64,000 nucleotides of DNA, taken from Atlantibacter hermannii (GTDB taxonomy: Bacteria > Pseudomonadota > Gammaproteobacteria > Enterobacterales > Enterobacteriaceae). The stretch's first letter is position 1. Each line of letters starts with the position of its first letter. Location of the stretch: assembly GCA_900635495.1 (NCBI GenBank), contig LR134136.1, positions 1,054,001 through 1,118,000 on the forward strand, given 5' to 3'. Under the pieces are notes generated by a model. The model did not search any database. It saw nothing but the letters and a program-made list of their open reading frames with translations, and had not been told where the DNA came from. Below, in pieces: positions 8,002-17,885 of the stretch. A program made the translations under genes and the position numbers.

Positions 8002-8663
8002 TTCACTGTTTCCCCACCTGAAATGGCCGCAGTTGCTGGCGGCGACGCAGGAAACCCTGTACATGACCGCGCTGTCCGGCGTCGCGACTTTCGCCCTCGG
8101 CATCGTGCTCGGTCTGGCGCTGTTTTTAACGGCGAAAGGCGGATTATTCCAGAACCGCGCCATTTATAGCGTGATTTCCATTGTGGTGAACGTCTTCCGC
8201 TCGATCCCGTTCATCATCCTGATTGTGCTGCTGATCCCGTTTACCAAAGCGGTGATCGGCACCATTCTCGGGGCCAACGCCGCGCTGCCCGCACTGATTG
8301 TCGGCGCCGCGCCGTTCTATGCGCGGCTGGTTGAAATCGCCCTGCGTGAAGTGGACAAAGGCGTGATTGAAGCCACCCGCTCCATGGGCGCGCGCATGAG
8401 CACCCTGATTTTTCGCGTTCTGCTGCCTGAATCCTCGCCTGCACTGGTATCAGGCATGACCGTCACCTTAATCGCCCCTGGTGAGTTACAGCGCGATGGC
8501 CGGGGTGATCGGGGCTGGCGGGTTAGGAAATCTCGCTTATCTGGAAGGATTCCAGCGTAACCACAATGACGTCACCCTGGTGGCGACGGTGACCATCCTG
8601 ATCATCGTTTTCATCATTCAGTTTATCGGTGACGCCATCACCGCGTATTTAGACAAACGTTAA
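7994..8663 (+). CDS. metI: ABC importer permease, MetI type (reading frame interrupted)
   Basis: An inner-membrane permease of 222 residues after repair, with five or six membrane helices and the MetI coupling segment EATRSMGA. The frame from 7994 is lost after MTVTLIA at a CCCC run (8475-8478). With three C it reads on as LVSYSAMAGVIGAGGLGNLA, the highly conserved end of the family, to the stop at 8663. Both neighbours of the operon are intact, so a sequencing error is likely. It forms the channel with MetN. Confidence 0.87.
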
Positions 8664-8684
8664 TAACAATAGAGAACACACATC

Positions 8685-9488
8685 ATGAAAAAAGTACTGA
8701 CACTGATAGCCGCGGCCACCCTGAGTTTCTCCGCCTGGGCAGACACCCTGACGGTGGGCGCGTCCAACGTGCCGCACGCCGAAATCCTCGAGCAGGCGAA
8801 ACCGATTCTGGCGAAGCAGGGCATCGATCTGGAAATTCGCCCGTTCCAGGATTACATCCTGCCGAACACGGCGCTGGCCAGCCGCGACATCGACGCCAAC
8901 TATTTCCAGCACATTCCTTACCTGAACAGCGTACTGAAAGATCATGCCGACGATAAAACCTATGATTTCGTCAGCGCGGGCGCGATCCATATCGAGCCGA
9001 TCGGTATCTACTCTAAAAAGTACAAATCCCTGAAAGATCTGCCGGAAGGCGGCAAAGTCATCATGCGTGACGCGGTTGCCGAAGAGGGCCGTATCCTGTC
9101 TATCTTTGAAAAAGAGGGCGTGATTAAGCTGAAACCGGGCGTGGATAAAGTGTCGGCACGCATTAGCGATGTGGTCGAAAACCCGAAAAAACTGCAGTTC
9201 CTGCCCAACGTCGAAGGTTCGCTGCTGCCGCAGATGTATAACAATGACGAAGGGGATGCGGTGGTGATCAACGCCAACTATGCGATCGACGCGGGCCTGG
9301 ACCCGGTTAAAGATCCGATTGCGGTGGAAAGCGGCGAAAACAACCCGTACGCCAACATCATTACCGTACATAAAGGCGACGAGAAGAAAAAAGATATCGT
9401 TGCGCTGGTGGATGTGCTGCACTCTAAAGAAATTCAGGACTGGATCCGCACCAAGTACAAAGGTGCAGTGATCCCGGTTAACAACTGA
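8685..9488 (+). CDS. metQ: Periplasmic substrate-binding protein, MetQ/NlpA family
   Basis: A 267-residue binding protein of the MetQ family. Residues 1-19 form a signal peptide ending SFSAWA-D, a signal peptidase I site; there is no lipobox cysteine, whereas MetQ itself is a lipoprotein. The mature part opens TLTVGASNVPHAEIL and includes RPFQDYILPN and DANYFQHIPYL, both typical of the methionine-binding family. It is the last gene of the operon, 21 bp after metI, and is followed by a terminator. Ligand: methionine or a related compound by family. Confidence 0.9.
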   Translation: MKKVLTLIAAATLSFSAWADTLTVGASNVPHAEILEQAKPILAKQGIDLEIRPFQDYILPNTALASRDIDANYFQHIPYLNSVLKDHADDKTYDFVSAGAIHIEPIGIYSKKYKSLKDLPEGGKVIMRDAVAEEGRILSIFEKEGVIKLKPGVDKVSARISDVVENPKKLQFLPNVEGSLLPQMYNNDEGDAVVINANYAIDAGLDPVKDPIAVESGENNPYANIITVHKGDEKKKDIVALVDVLHSKEIQDWIRTKYKGAVIPVNN

Positions 9489-9503
9489 TCCTGATACGTT
9501 ATA

Positions 9504-9538
9504 AAAACGCCCGTCCAGCCTGCGCTGGCGGGCGTTTT
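9504..9538. terminator. Terminator between metQ and the convergent AhpD-like gene
   Basis: Stem AAAACGCCCGTCCAGC / GCTGGCGGGCGTTTT with a short loop. The A and T runs allow termination from both sides. Confidence 0.85.
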
Positions 9539-9542
9539 GCTT

Positions 9543-10022
9543 TTAATGCAGATTAGCGCGGTCCAGGCCTTGCGCGGCATCGAGCGCGCCCGGGGTCATG
9601 CGCGAGAGAATTTGCAGCCGGTTCCAGGTATTAATCAGTGCAATCGCAAAGGTGAGTTCAGAGAGCTCCGTCTCGCTGAAGTGCTCCTGCATTGCGCGAT
9701 AAAGCTCGTCACCCACGCCATGCTCGCTAATGCGCGTTAAGGCCTCCGCCAGAGCCAGCGCCGCTTTTTCTTTTGCGCTAAACAGCGGCGATTCCCGCCA
9801 AATCGGCAAATGGTGAATGCGCAGCTCGCGTTCATCTTTCAGCTTCGCCTGTTTGACGTGCATATCCAGACAGAATGCGCAGCCGTTCAACTGAGAAACA
9901 CGGATTTCAATCAGATTGCGGATCGTAGGGTCCAGCGAACTTTTGTGCGAGGCGATACTGGCTTCGGAGAGCGCTTTAGCCAGTGCCGGCGCGGCCTGGA
10001 AATGGTTAATGCGAGTTGTCAT
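9543..10022 (-). CDS. AhpD-like carboxymuconolactone decarboxylase family protein
   Basis: A 159-residue AhpD-fold protein. It has the redox motif C48-A-F-C51 followed by H55 (CAFCLDMH), as in peroxidase-type members. Such proteins reduce hydroperoxides or act as small dehydrogenase-like enzymes in the cytoplasm. The gene is divergent from the MocR-type regulator (120 bp between starts), a common arrangement in which the regulator controls the neighbour. The physiological substrate is not known. Confidence 0.88.
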   Translation of the reverse strand: MTTRINHFQAAPALAKALSEASIASHKSSLDPTIRNLIEIRVSQLNGCAFCLDMHVKQAKLKDERELRIHHLPIWRESPLFSAKEKAALALAEALTRISEHGVGDELYRAMQEHFSETELSELTFAIALINTWNRLQILSRMTPGALDAAQGLDRANLH

Positions 10023-10142
10023 TTTCTGATCCTCTCAATAGCAGGTGATAAACAGTTAAGGGAGCGTTGCGTTCCGGTATGCGTTATCTTAAAGCGATAT
10101 GACGTACCCGAAAGGGTCATAAACGTTGAAAAGAGGTAGGAC

Positions 10143-11536
10143 ATGACAATGGGCTATCGGGAAATTTATGAACGCTATCGCCAGAACATTCTTGCCGGGG
10201 TAATAAAGCCGGGCGACAAACTGCCGTCGATTCGCGTGCTGGCTGAGGAGCTTCATGTCGCCCGTAAAACCGTCGAGGCGGCTTATGCGGTGCTGGTGGG
10301 CGAAGGCTACCTGGTAAGCCGGGGAGCGAAAGGCACCCTGGTCAATCCCGATCTGGTTATTCCTTCCCCGCGCCCCGACATGGCACCCGACAGTGAAGAC
10401 GCGACGCTGAATCAGTTTCTCGATCTGCGTGACGCGCCGGGCGCTATGCGGCTTGGCATTCCGGCCCTGGACGCGTTCCCCACTAAAAAGTGGCTGCTGC
10501 TTGCCGGGAAAGCGGCGCGATCGCTGCGGCCCAACGACATGACCAACCCGCCGGTGATGGGCTATACCCCGCTGCGGGAGGCCATCGCCAGCTATGTGAA
10601 TATTTCCCGTGGGCTGAACTGCACGGCTGATCAGGTGTTTATTACCAGCGGTTATCGCAGCAATCTGATGCTGATCCTGCATGCGCTGGGGATGAAAAGC
10701 GATAAAGTCGTGTTTGAAGATCCCGGCTATTTCTTCGGCCAGCGCCTGTTAAAGCGCTTCGCGACCCAGTTGCATTACGCGCCCGTGGATCGGCAGGGTA
10801 TCGATGTGGATTACCTGTTGCGCCATCATCCTGATGCCCGCTTTGCCATCGTCACGCCGTCGCATCACAGCCCGCTCGCCGTCACGCTCTCCCTGCCGCG
10901 CAAGCATCAATTGCTGGAATGGGCGGCGGGGAACCAGAGCTGGATTGTGGAAGATGATTACGATGGCGAATTCCACTACACCCGCAAAGTGTTGCCTGCG
11001 CTGAAAAGCCTGGATACCCAGGACCGGGTGATTTACATAGGCACCTTCAGTAAAACCGTGATGCCCGCGATTCGGATCGGCTACATCATCATGCCCAGGG
11101 CCGCCATTCCGCGCTTTCGGGAAATTGGCGAGATCATGGAAGCGGGTCAGCCGCTGTTAACGCAGAAAATCCTCGCGGCGTTTCTCAGCGAGGGCCACTT
11201 TTACAAGCATCTCAAAAAAGATGCGTACGCTGTATTCCCAACGCCGCGCCATGGCTGCTTGAGGCGTTACATACCGTCTATCCGGGCGTGTTTGAGGTGG
11301 AGCTGTCTGAAGGGGGGATGCACATTGTGGCGTTTTTACGGACCCGCACCCAGGATGAGGAACTGGCGGCGATCTGGCGGCGTCATCAGTTGCAGGTGAG
11401 CGCGCTGTCGGGGTGGTATTGCCTGAGTAATAAACGTTATGGGTTGGTGATGAGTTATACCAATATTGTTTCTACGCAGCAGGCAATCGACTTGATCAGC
11501 GGCCCGCACGCGGAAACGCTGGCATTATTAAGTTAA
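10143..11536 (+). CDS. MocR-type transcription regulator: GntR HTH + aminotransferase-like domain (frame interrupted)
   Basis: About 463 residues if repaired. The N-terminal GntR winged helix (residues 1-70) includes DKLPSIRVLAEEL and ARKTVEAAY. The fold-type-I aminotransferase-like domain has GYTPLREAIASY, the VEDDYDGEF segment and a PLP-binding Lys in GTFSKTVMP near residue 304. The frame breaks twice: in the A6 run 11214-11219 (five A give HLKKMRTLYSQRR), and again around 11240-11256, after which LLEALHTVYPGVFEVE continues to 11536. The second break is not an obvious homopolymer, so true inactivation is possible. It probably controls the divergent AhpD-like gene. Confidence 0.85.
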
Positions 11537-13478
11537 GCGATCAGCTCCGGTTTTTGCGCAGCGGCGAGAATATCCAGCGCCGCACGCTGTTCCAGTGGTC
11601 GGGGAGAAATAGTAGCCCTGCATAAAGTGAACGCCGCACTGTTTCAGGATGGCTACCTGCTTCTCTGTTTCCACCCCTTCGGCGATAACATCAAAATTAA
11701 GGCTTTCCGAAATATCTTTTACCGCCTGAACAATGGTCCGGCCTTTGTTCTCAATATTATTGATAAATGAACGATCGATTTTAATAAAATCAATGTTCAT
11801 ATTATGAATGACCGACAGGCTGGAATAGCCGGTACCAAAATCATCCACCGAGAATTTCACCCCGCGTTTTTGTAACTGGCTCACCTTCTGATAAATGGGT
11901 GTGCTGCTCGGAATGAATAATGGATTCGGTCACTTCCAGATGCAACAAATCCGGTGGGATGGCATAGCGGTCGATTAAATTATTTACATTGATGACGAAT
12001 TCTTTGTCATAAAACTGGATGATGGAAATATTGACGCACATGGATATGCCAGGCTTGATTTTAAGCATATCAGACAGCATGCGACAGGCTTCTTCCATAA
12101 TCCAGTTGCCAATCTGAACGATGCGGCCGCTCTGTTCCATCAGAGGAATAAATTCCGCCGGGGAAATATCCCGGCCCTGAAAATGCCAGCGCAGCAGTGC
12201 TTCAAAACTGACAATTTCACCGTCCATGTCCACAATCGGCTGATAAACCGCCCGGAATTCGTTACGTTCAAGGGCATTACGCAGCGCTTCATTCAGCGTG
12301 ATCTTCCGCCGCAGGCTTTCTTCAAGTTCATGATTGTAGACAGCGACTCGCTCCGGGTACTTGCCTTTTTGCGAGTACATGGCGATATCGGCGAGCTGGA
12401 TCAAACGGGTGACCGAGGTATCGTGTTCCGGGCACACCGCGATACCGATGGTAGCGCCTAGCGTAATGGTCTGATCGTCAAGCAGAACGGGCCGCGATAA
12501 ACTGCTGACCATATTTTCCGCCAGTTGCCAGGTTAAATGACGGTCGGTTTCGGTGGTCAGATAAATAAATTCATCTCCACCCCAGCGACAGATCAAATTG
12601 CCCTCACGGTAGAAATCATTTAAGCGGGCGCTCAGGGAAATTAACACCATATCGCCAATGTCGTGACCGAGCGTGTCGTTAATATTTTTAAAACCATCCA
12701 GATCAATAAAGAAAATAGAAAACCCTTTTACTTTATTGTCTTTATAGCGACTGGCAATCTCTTCCGCAGCGGACAGGAACGATACCCGGTTATACAGGCC
12801 GGTCAGGGCGTCGATATGAGATATCTCGTAGACTTCCTGGGTTCGCCGTTTAATGGTTTTTTCCATGCGCTCCAGCAGTGTCTGATTACGGTAGCGCAGC
12901 AGAATCGCTTCTTTAATATATTTGGCGGCTTTCATCGACGAAATAATCATCGTCAGGGTAAAACAAACGCCCAGTACGCCTAAATTCACCCGATACTGCT
13001 CCGGCTGGAGCATTAATAATATCGACATGGGCATCAGGATAGTGATGTTATACAGCGAAGAGAGCACTAAATTACCTGATAATACGCTGGTCGCTCCGCC
13101 TGCCATGGCGCAGATAATAACAACCGTGGCGGCAAACTCTTCGGTATTAAACGTGTGATAAAAACACAGCACATAGGCGCTCCAGATGGCTGCCGTCAAC
13201 AGGCAACCGGTTGAAAAACGCGCAATCCACAGGATGTTTTCTTTTTCCAGGGGCTGGCTTTTCACCCAGGATTGCGTGTCAATCAGGCGCACAATCAGCA
13301 CCGTCATCATCAGCGCCCACCAGGTCAATTTACCGGTGAGATTATTTGGATTAACAAATGAAAACGCCAGGGTAGAAGAAGTGATAAACGTGATCAAGAT
13401 GCCGGGCAGTGCATTGTTATATAAAAGCTTCACCCCTTCCGAGAGATAAAGCTTAGTATGTTCTTGATTTTTATTCAT
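11533..13478 (-). CDS. Membrane-bound GGDEF-EAL protein (frame interrupted twice)
   Basis: 647 residues if repaired. The N-terminal part (1-190) has about six hydrophobic helices, an integral membrane sensor. The GGDEF domain shows HIDALTGLYNR and intact CRWGGDEF. The inhibitory RxxD site upstream reads REGN, so product inhibition is probably lost. The EAL domain begins with FRAVYQPIVD and SFEALLRW, with VNISIIQF, TESI and, after the first break, VDDFGTGYSS and IAEGVETEKQ. Breaks: GGG at 11897-11899 (plus strand; two restore SEQHTIYQKVSQL) and GGGG at 11601-11604 (three restore YYFSRPLEQRAALDILAAAQ). It turns cyclic-di-GMP over; net direction is unknown. It is convergent with the MocR-type gene, overlapping by 4 bp. 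Confidence 0.85.
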
Positions 13479-13757
13479 TATTATTTACACCGGGGTCACA
13501 TCAAAATGGCTAATACATCACTATGGCTTAGGAAAAAGAGGTCGTAAAATTATTATCGGAAAGAATAGCGGAAATTTTAATAGTTTTGCCGAAATATAGC
13601 TAAAAGAGGAGAGAACGCGTCAGAGAATTTATGCCGCGGGGTTGGGGGTAAGGGAAATTACCTTATTAATACTGTGCGTATAAGAATATATTTTAACGCT
13701 GGCGCGGGTTGCCTGTTTTATCGAAATCGCCGGATTCCCGGCGTTACCCCGGAATGC
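13479..13757. other. Intergenic region upstream of the GGDEF-EAL gene
   Basis: About 280 bp, AT-rich in 13500-13610. It must carry the GGDEF-EAL promoter on the minus strand. No shared repeat, RNA gene or small ORF with a ribosome site is seen. Confidence 0.45.
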
Positions 13758-14294
13758 CTAACGCTTCAGTTGTTTATAGTACCAGGTGGTGGAACAGGGC
13801 GCGCCGTCAGGCATCAGGGCAAAATGCGGAATGTCGCCCACCCGTTGCCAGCCAGCCTGTTGATAGAATGCCTCCGCACCGCTGCCGGTGGCGGTATCCA
13901 GTGTCAGTACGCTTTTATTATGCAGCGCGGCCTGGTTTTCCAGCGCCGTCATTAACTGCTGCGCGAGACCCTGACGGCGTGCGCCAGGGCTAACCAACAG
14001 TTTCGCCACATCGGCGCGATGCGGCTGGTTTTCCGGTTGATCGACGATCAACTGTACGGTGCCTGCCAGGTTTCCCTGTGCATCTGTTGCCGCCAGCACG
14101 ATACGCTCCTCACGCGTCACGCTTTCTGCGACGCCCTTCCAGAAGGTATGGGCTTTTTCGGCCGTCATCGGCCATATAAAGCTGACCGACGCGCCGTCGT
14201 TGACGCAATCAATAAGAAGCTGGCTTAAGCTGTCGATGTACGCGTAAATTTGCGGTGCGGAAAGAACAATTACAGAAGAAGCAGGGATCATCAT
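13758..14294 (-). CDS. GNAT family N-acetyltransferase
   Basis: A 178-residue GNAT acetyltransferase. The acetyl-CoA binding motif A is VAKLLVSPGARRQGLAQQL (about residues 95-113), carrying the R/Q-x-x-G-x-A core, followed by LTLDTATGSGAEAFYQQAGWQRVG, a typical motif B with the AEAFYQ helix. The acceptor substrate cannot be inferred. It is divergent from asr. Confidence 0.88.
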   Translation of the reverse strand: MMIPASSVIVLSAPQIYAYIDSLSQLLIDCVNDGASVSFIWPMTAEKAHTFWKGVAESVTREERIVLAATDAQGNLAGTVQLIVDQPENQPHRADVAKLLVSPGARRQGLAQQLMTALENQAALHNKSVLTLDTATGSGAEAFYQQAGWQRVGDIPHFALMPDGAPCSTTWYYKQLKR

Positions 14295-14406
14295 GTTTAC
14301 CGGTTACGGGCGAGCAGCTTACCTTGCCGTGAACCAGCCAGAGAGGCAACCCTGAGGCAAGAGGGTTTACTTATGATGCGGAACATGGCGGGTCAGGATA
14401 CGTTTG

Positions 14407-14420
14407 TACATTTGGTTACG
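14407..14420 (+). promoter_or_regulatory. RstA box upstream of asr
   Basis: TACATTTGGTTACG matches the RstA consensus TACATNTNGTTACA at every defined base except the last. asr is a known acid-induced RstA/RstB target in E. coli. The site lies about 100 bp before the asr start. Confidence 0.75.
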
Positions 14421-14520
14421 CGCCGATACCAATCACTCACGGAAGGCCCATCCTCAGATCGCTATAGTGATTTCAACGGCTCCTGCGGGGCTGAATCACA
14501 CACTACTTGAGGGTAATAAG

Positions 14521-14835
14521 ATGAAAAAAGTATTAGCGCTGGTTGTTGCTGCCACTATGGGTCTGTCTGCTGCGGCATTCGCTGCTGATACCACTGCAGC
14601 GCCGGCTACCACCACTACTGCTGCGCCTGCTAAAGCACATACCGCACAAACCACTCATAAGAAAAAACACGAGAAAGTAGAGCAAAAAGCTCAGGCTGCG
14701 AAAAAGCATCACAAAAAAGCCGCTGCAAAACCTGCTTCTGAACCGGCTGCCCAAAAAGCGCAGGCCGCTAAAAAGCACCATAAAACTGCCGCGCACAAAG
14801 CTGCAGCAAAACCGGCTGCTCAGCCTGCTGCATAA
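14521..14835 (+). CDS. asr: Acid shock protein Asr
   Basis: A 104-residue periplasmic acid-shock protein. The signal peptide MKKVLALVVAATMGLSAAAFA is cleaved before ADTT. The mature part is nearly all Ala, Lys, His, Thr and Pro, with two copies of QKAQAAKKHHK and the ending KPAAQPAA, as in E. coli Asr. Asr is strongly induced at low pH and is thought to buffer or protect the periplasm. The start is the ATG with GAGGGTAAT upstream. The RstA box and a downstream terminator make it a single-gene unit. Confidence 0.95.
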   Translation: MKKVLALVVAATMGLSAAAFAADTTAAPATTTTAAPAKAHTAQTTHKKKHEKVEQKAQAAKKHHKKAAAKPASEPAAQKAQAAKKHHKTAAHKAAAKPAAQPAA

Positions 14836-14864
14836 TGAAACATCCGGCGAACCGGGTGTGATGC

Positions 14865-16606
14865 TTAACCCTGATTCCCGACGGAATCGGGGTTTTTTAT
14901 TGTCTGCGCGCTATGTGCGGCGATATAGCGTTGATAGCGCGACGGCTTAATGAACGTTAAGTCCACCAGCACCAGCCCATCGATACAGTGACTGAACGCC
15001 GGATCGCTGCCGAAATCGATAAACTGCACGCCGCCCGGTTCGCAGAGCTCCGAATACTGTTTATAGAGCGGCGGAATACCGCAGCCGAGATTGCCAAGCA
15101 GCGTTTTCAGACGGGTAAGATCCTGATGATAATCCTCGCCGCTAAATTCCCGCAGTACTTCAGGCAGCGAAGCAGGCCAGGGACGCCGTGACGCCGCCAG
15201 CGGATGGGTTGGCGGAAACCACAGCCGGTAGAAGGCAATCAACAGATCGCTCGCGGCAGGCGGGAGACCGCCCGAGATCGAGACCGGGCCGAACAGGTAG
15301 CGGTACTGCGGATAACGCGCCAGATACGCCCCGATACCGGACCATAAATAATCCAGTCCGCGTCGCCCCCAGTATTGCGGTTGAATAAAACTGCGTCCCA
15401 GTTCAATACCCTGGTTCAGTACGTCGTTCATTTGCTCGCCGTAGTGAAACAGGCTGTGGCTGTAAAGCGCGTCGTGGCCCGGGTGAGAATGGCCTCGCGT
15501 GTCGGCATAAACCGGTAGGCACCGACGATTTCCAGCTCTTCGTCGTCCCATAAAATCAGATACCAGTAGTCGTCGTCGTAGCGATCGATATCCCTGCGTT
15601 TACCGCTGCCTTCGCCCACCGCCCGAAACGCCACTTCCCGTAACCGGCCCAGCTCACGCAGGACAGGCGCGTCTTCGGCGCCGTTACGTCGCCACAGGCG
15701 GATGCTTTTTCCGTCGGGCGTGATCCCCAGTAATTCCGCGTCCATTAGCGCCCGGCGCAACGTTAGACGTGATTCCGCTGGCGCGATCGCGCTTTCGCTG
15801 CGAAAGCAGCCCGCTTCCCCCGCGCCGGTTAAAAGCAGATGCTGGCGAAACCGGCTGGCGATATCGCGTGCCTGTTGATTTGGTGAATGCCAGTAGTGCC
15901 AGGGGATGCGCTCGCCAATACGCAGCGTGATGCGGCTGCCCTGTTTGGCAAACATCTCCCGGATCAGCAGCAGCATGGCGAATGAGGACGACAGCAGCGC
16001 GCTGGCATAGAAAGTCAGACTGTTGCGTCCGCCAATATGAACGGGTAATACCGTTGCGCGATGCTTACTGGCGACTTTGACGAAACCGGCATTCCACGCT
16101 CCTTCCTGAACGCCTTTCAGCCCCATACGCGCCACTTCGCCGGCCGGGAAGAAGATGAGCGCGCCGCCGTTCGCCAGATGCTCGTCCATCTCTTTCACCG
16201 ACGATTTGCGGGTGCGGTTGTGCAGGTTATCGACCCGGATGAACAGCGAAGAAAGCGGCTGTAAATGCCCGAGTAGCGGATTAGTGACCACTTTGCAGTC
16301 GCGGCGCACCCGCGAGAGGGCATTCAGCAACGCCAGTCCGTCAAGGGTGCCTGTAGGGTGGTTGGCGATGATCACCAGAGGGCCGGTTTCAGGGATTTGT
16401 TCGAGGTCGCGGGTGGGTAAATGGCAGTCAATATTCAGATGTTCCAGGACTTGTTCCACCATATCCAGACCACGCAAATGGCGGTACTGCGCGGCGAAGT
16501 CCTGAAATTCCTTTTCGTACAATAACCGTTTTAACGTGCGTTTTAGCCAGGGGGAGGCGGGGGCGGTTGGCCACAGGTCACCGAGAACGTTATCGAGGCT
16601 GAACAT
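14865..16606 (-). CDS. olsF: OlsF-like bifunctional acyltransferase: LPLAT + GNAT-like N-acyltransferase (frame interrupted)
   Basis: 580 residues if repaired. The N-terminal part (about 60-260) is a lysophospholipid acyltransferase domain with NHPTGTLDGLALL as catalytic His/Asp motif and FFPAGEVAR as motif III. The C-terminal part (about 290-570) is an OlsB/autoinducer-synthase-like N-acyltransferase with YDDDYWYLILWDDEELEIVGAYR and LGRSFIQPQYWGRRGLDYLW. This domain order is that of OlsF, which makes ornithine lipids from ornithine and two acyl groups. The frame breaks at 15478-15480, where a run is one base short; adding it gives ILTRGHDALYSHSLFHYGEQ. The function is inference from domain order. 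It is convergent with asr, and 112 bp separate its start from the 3' end of hemB. Confidence 0.78.
14867..14898. terminator. Bidirectional terminator between asr and olsF-like gene
   Basis: AA-CCCTGATTCC-CGAC-GGAATCGGGG-T6. It follows asr and overlaps the stop codon of the convergent acyltransferase gene. Confidence 0.88.
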
Positions 16607-16693
16607 GGTGGTCTCTCCAGTCGTTTTGACCCGACGGTAGACCAGATTTATGACCGGGGCATGTCACCCGGGTGACGCAGGGATGGCAGTAAA

Positions 16694-16713
16694 AAGGGAG
16701 CCGCAGCTCCCTT
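16694..16713 (-). terminator. Terminator of hemB
   Basis: On the minus strand AAGGGAGC-TGCG-GCTCCCTT followed by TTTAC, just after the hemB stop. Confidence 0.85.
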
Positions 16714-16718
16714 ATCGA

Positions 16719-17699
16719 TTAGCGCAAAATCTTTTTCTCAGCCAGGTCCAGCGCGAAGTAGCTGAAGATCAGATCCGCGCCCGCACGTTTAATCGCACCG
16801 AGGCTTTCCAGGATCACTTTCTCTTCATCAATCGCGCCCGCCTGGGCCGCGAATTTGATCATCGCGTATTCGCCGCTTACCTGGTAGGCGCCCAATGGCA
16901 GGGTGGTGCGTTCGCGGATATCGCGCAGCACGTCCAGATAGGCGCCGGCCGGTTTCACCATCAGCGCGTCTGCGCCTTCCGCTTCGTCAATCAGGGATTC
17001 ACGGATGGCTTCGCGGCGGTTCAGCGGATTCATCTGGTACGTTTTACGATCGCCTTTCAGTGCCGTACCGGCAGCCTCGCGGAACGGGCCGTAAAACGAC
17101 GATGCGAATTTGGTGGAGTAGGAGAAAATCGCCGTGTCCGTGAAGCCTGCCGCGTCCAGCGCCTGGCGAATGGCTTTCACCTGGCCGTCCATTGCGGCGG
17201 AAGGCGCGATAAAATCCGCCCCTGCGGCAGCGGCAACCACTGCCTGTTTGCCAAGGTTGGCCAGCGTTGCGTCGTTGTCCACACCGTGATCGCACAGCAC
17301 GCCGCAGTGGCCGTGGGACGTGTACTCACAGAAGCAGGTGTCAGACATGACGATCATTTCCGGCACCGCGTCTTTGCAGATACGCGACATCCGCGCCACC
17401 AGGCCGTTTTCATTCCAGGCATCGCTGCCGGTGTCATCGGTATGGTGGGAAATGCCGAAGGTCATCACGGAGCGAATACCGGCGCTGGCGATACGTTCAA
17501 TTTCACGCGCCAGATATTTTTCCGGAATACGCATGACGCCAGGCATGGCGGCAATGGCCTTGTAATCATCGATCTCTTCTTCAACAAAGATGGGCAACAC
17601 CAGATCGTTTAAGGTCAGGGTTGTCTCTTCGAACATAGCGCGCAGCGCGGGCGATTGACGCAGACGGCGCGGACGAGAAATCAGGGAGAAATCAGACAT
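16719..17699 (-). CDS. hemB: Delta-aminolevulinic acid dehydratase (porphobilinogen synthase)
   Basis: A 326-residue cytoplasmic enzyme joining two 5-aminolevulinate molecules to porphobilinogen in haem synthesis. The zinc-site cysteines are in MSDTCFCEYTSHGHCGV (near residues 118-135). The two Schiff-base lysines are in STKFASSFYGPFR and ALMVKPAGAYLD. Length agrees with E. coli HemB. It is transcribed alone, away from ampH, with its own terminator. Confidence 0.97.
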   Translation of the reverse strand: MSDFSLISRPRRLRQSPALRAMFEETTLTLNDLVLPIFVEEEIDDYKAIAAMPGVMRIPEKYLAREIERIASAGIRSVMTFGISHHTDDTGSDAWNENGLVARMSRICKDAVPEMIVMSDTCFCEYTSHGHCGVLCDHGVDNDATLANLGKQAVVAAAAGADFIAPSAAMDGQVKAIRQALDAAGFTDTAIFSYSTKFASSFYGPFREAAGTALKGDRKTYQMNPLNRREAIRESLIDEAEGADALMVKPAGAYLDVLRDIRERTTLPLGAYQVSGEYAMIKFAAQAGAIDEEKVILESLGAIKRAGADLIFSYFALDLAEKKILR

Positions 17700-17837
17700 G
17701 GTAGCTATCTTATGTGAGTCAAAGAGGCGGTTATTTTACCCGAAGTGACGAAATTTTGTTTCACGAATCTCGGCGTAAATCGGGATCGCGGTTCAGTGCG
17801 AGGGTGTCAGACCCGGCAGAACCAAGGCTCAGACAAG

Positions 17838-17864
17838 AAAAACCCGGCATAACGCCGGGTTTTT
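17838..17864 (-). terminator. Terminator downstream of ampH
   Basis: AAAAACCCGGC-ATAAC-GCCGGGTTTTT, 21 bp beyond the ampH stop on the minus strand and symmetrical. Confidence 0.85.
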
Positions 17865-17885
17865 ATCATCTTCAGGGGAGCGGGT

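Noticed and set aside
11288..11536. Separate 82-codon gene downstream of the MocR-type regulator
   Set aside because: Its product is the conserved C-terminal end of MocR aminotransferase-like domains; it is the frame-shifted tail of the same gene.
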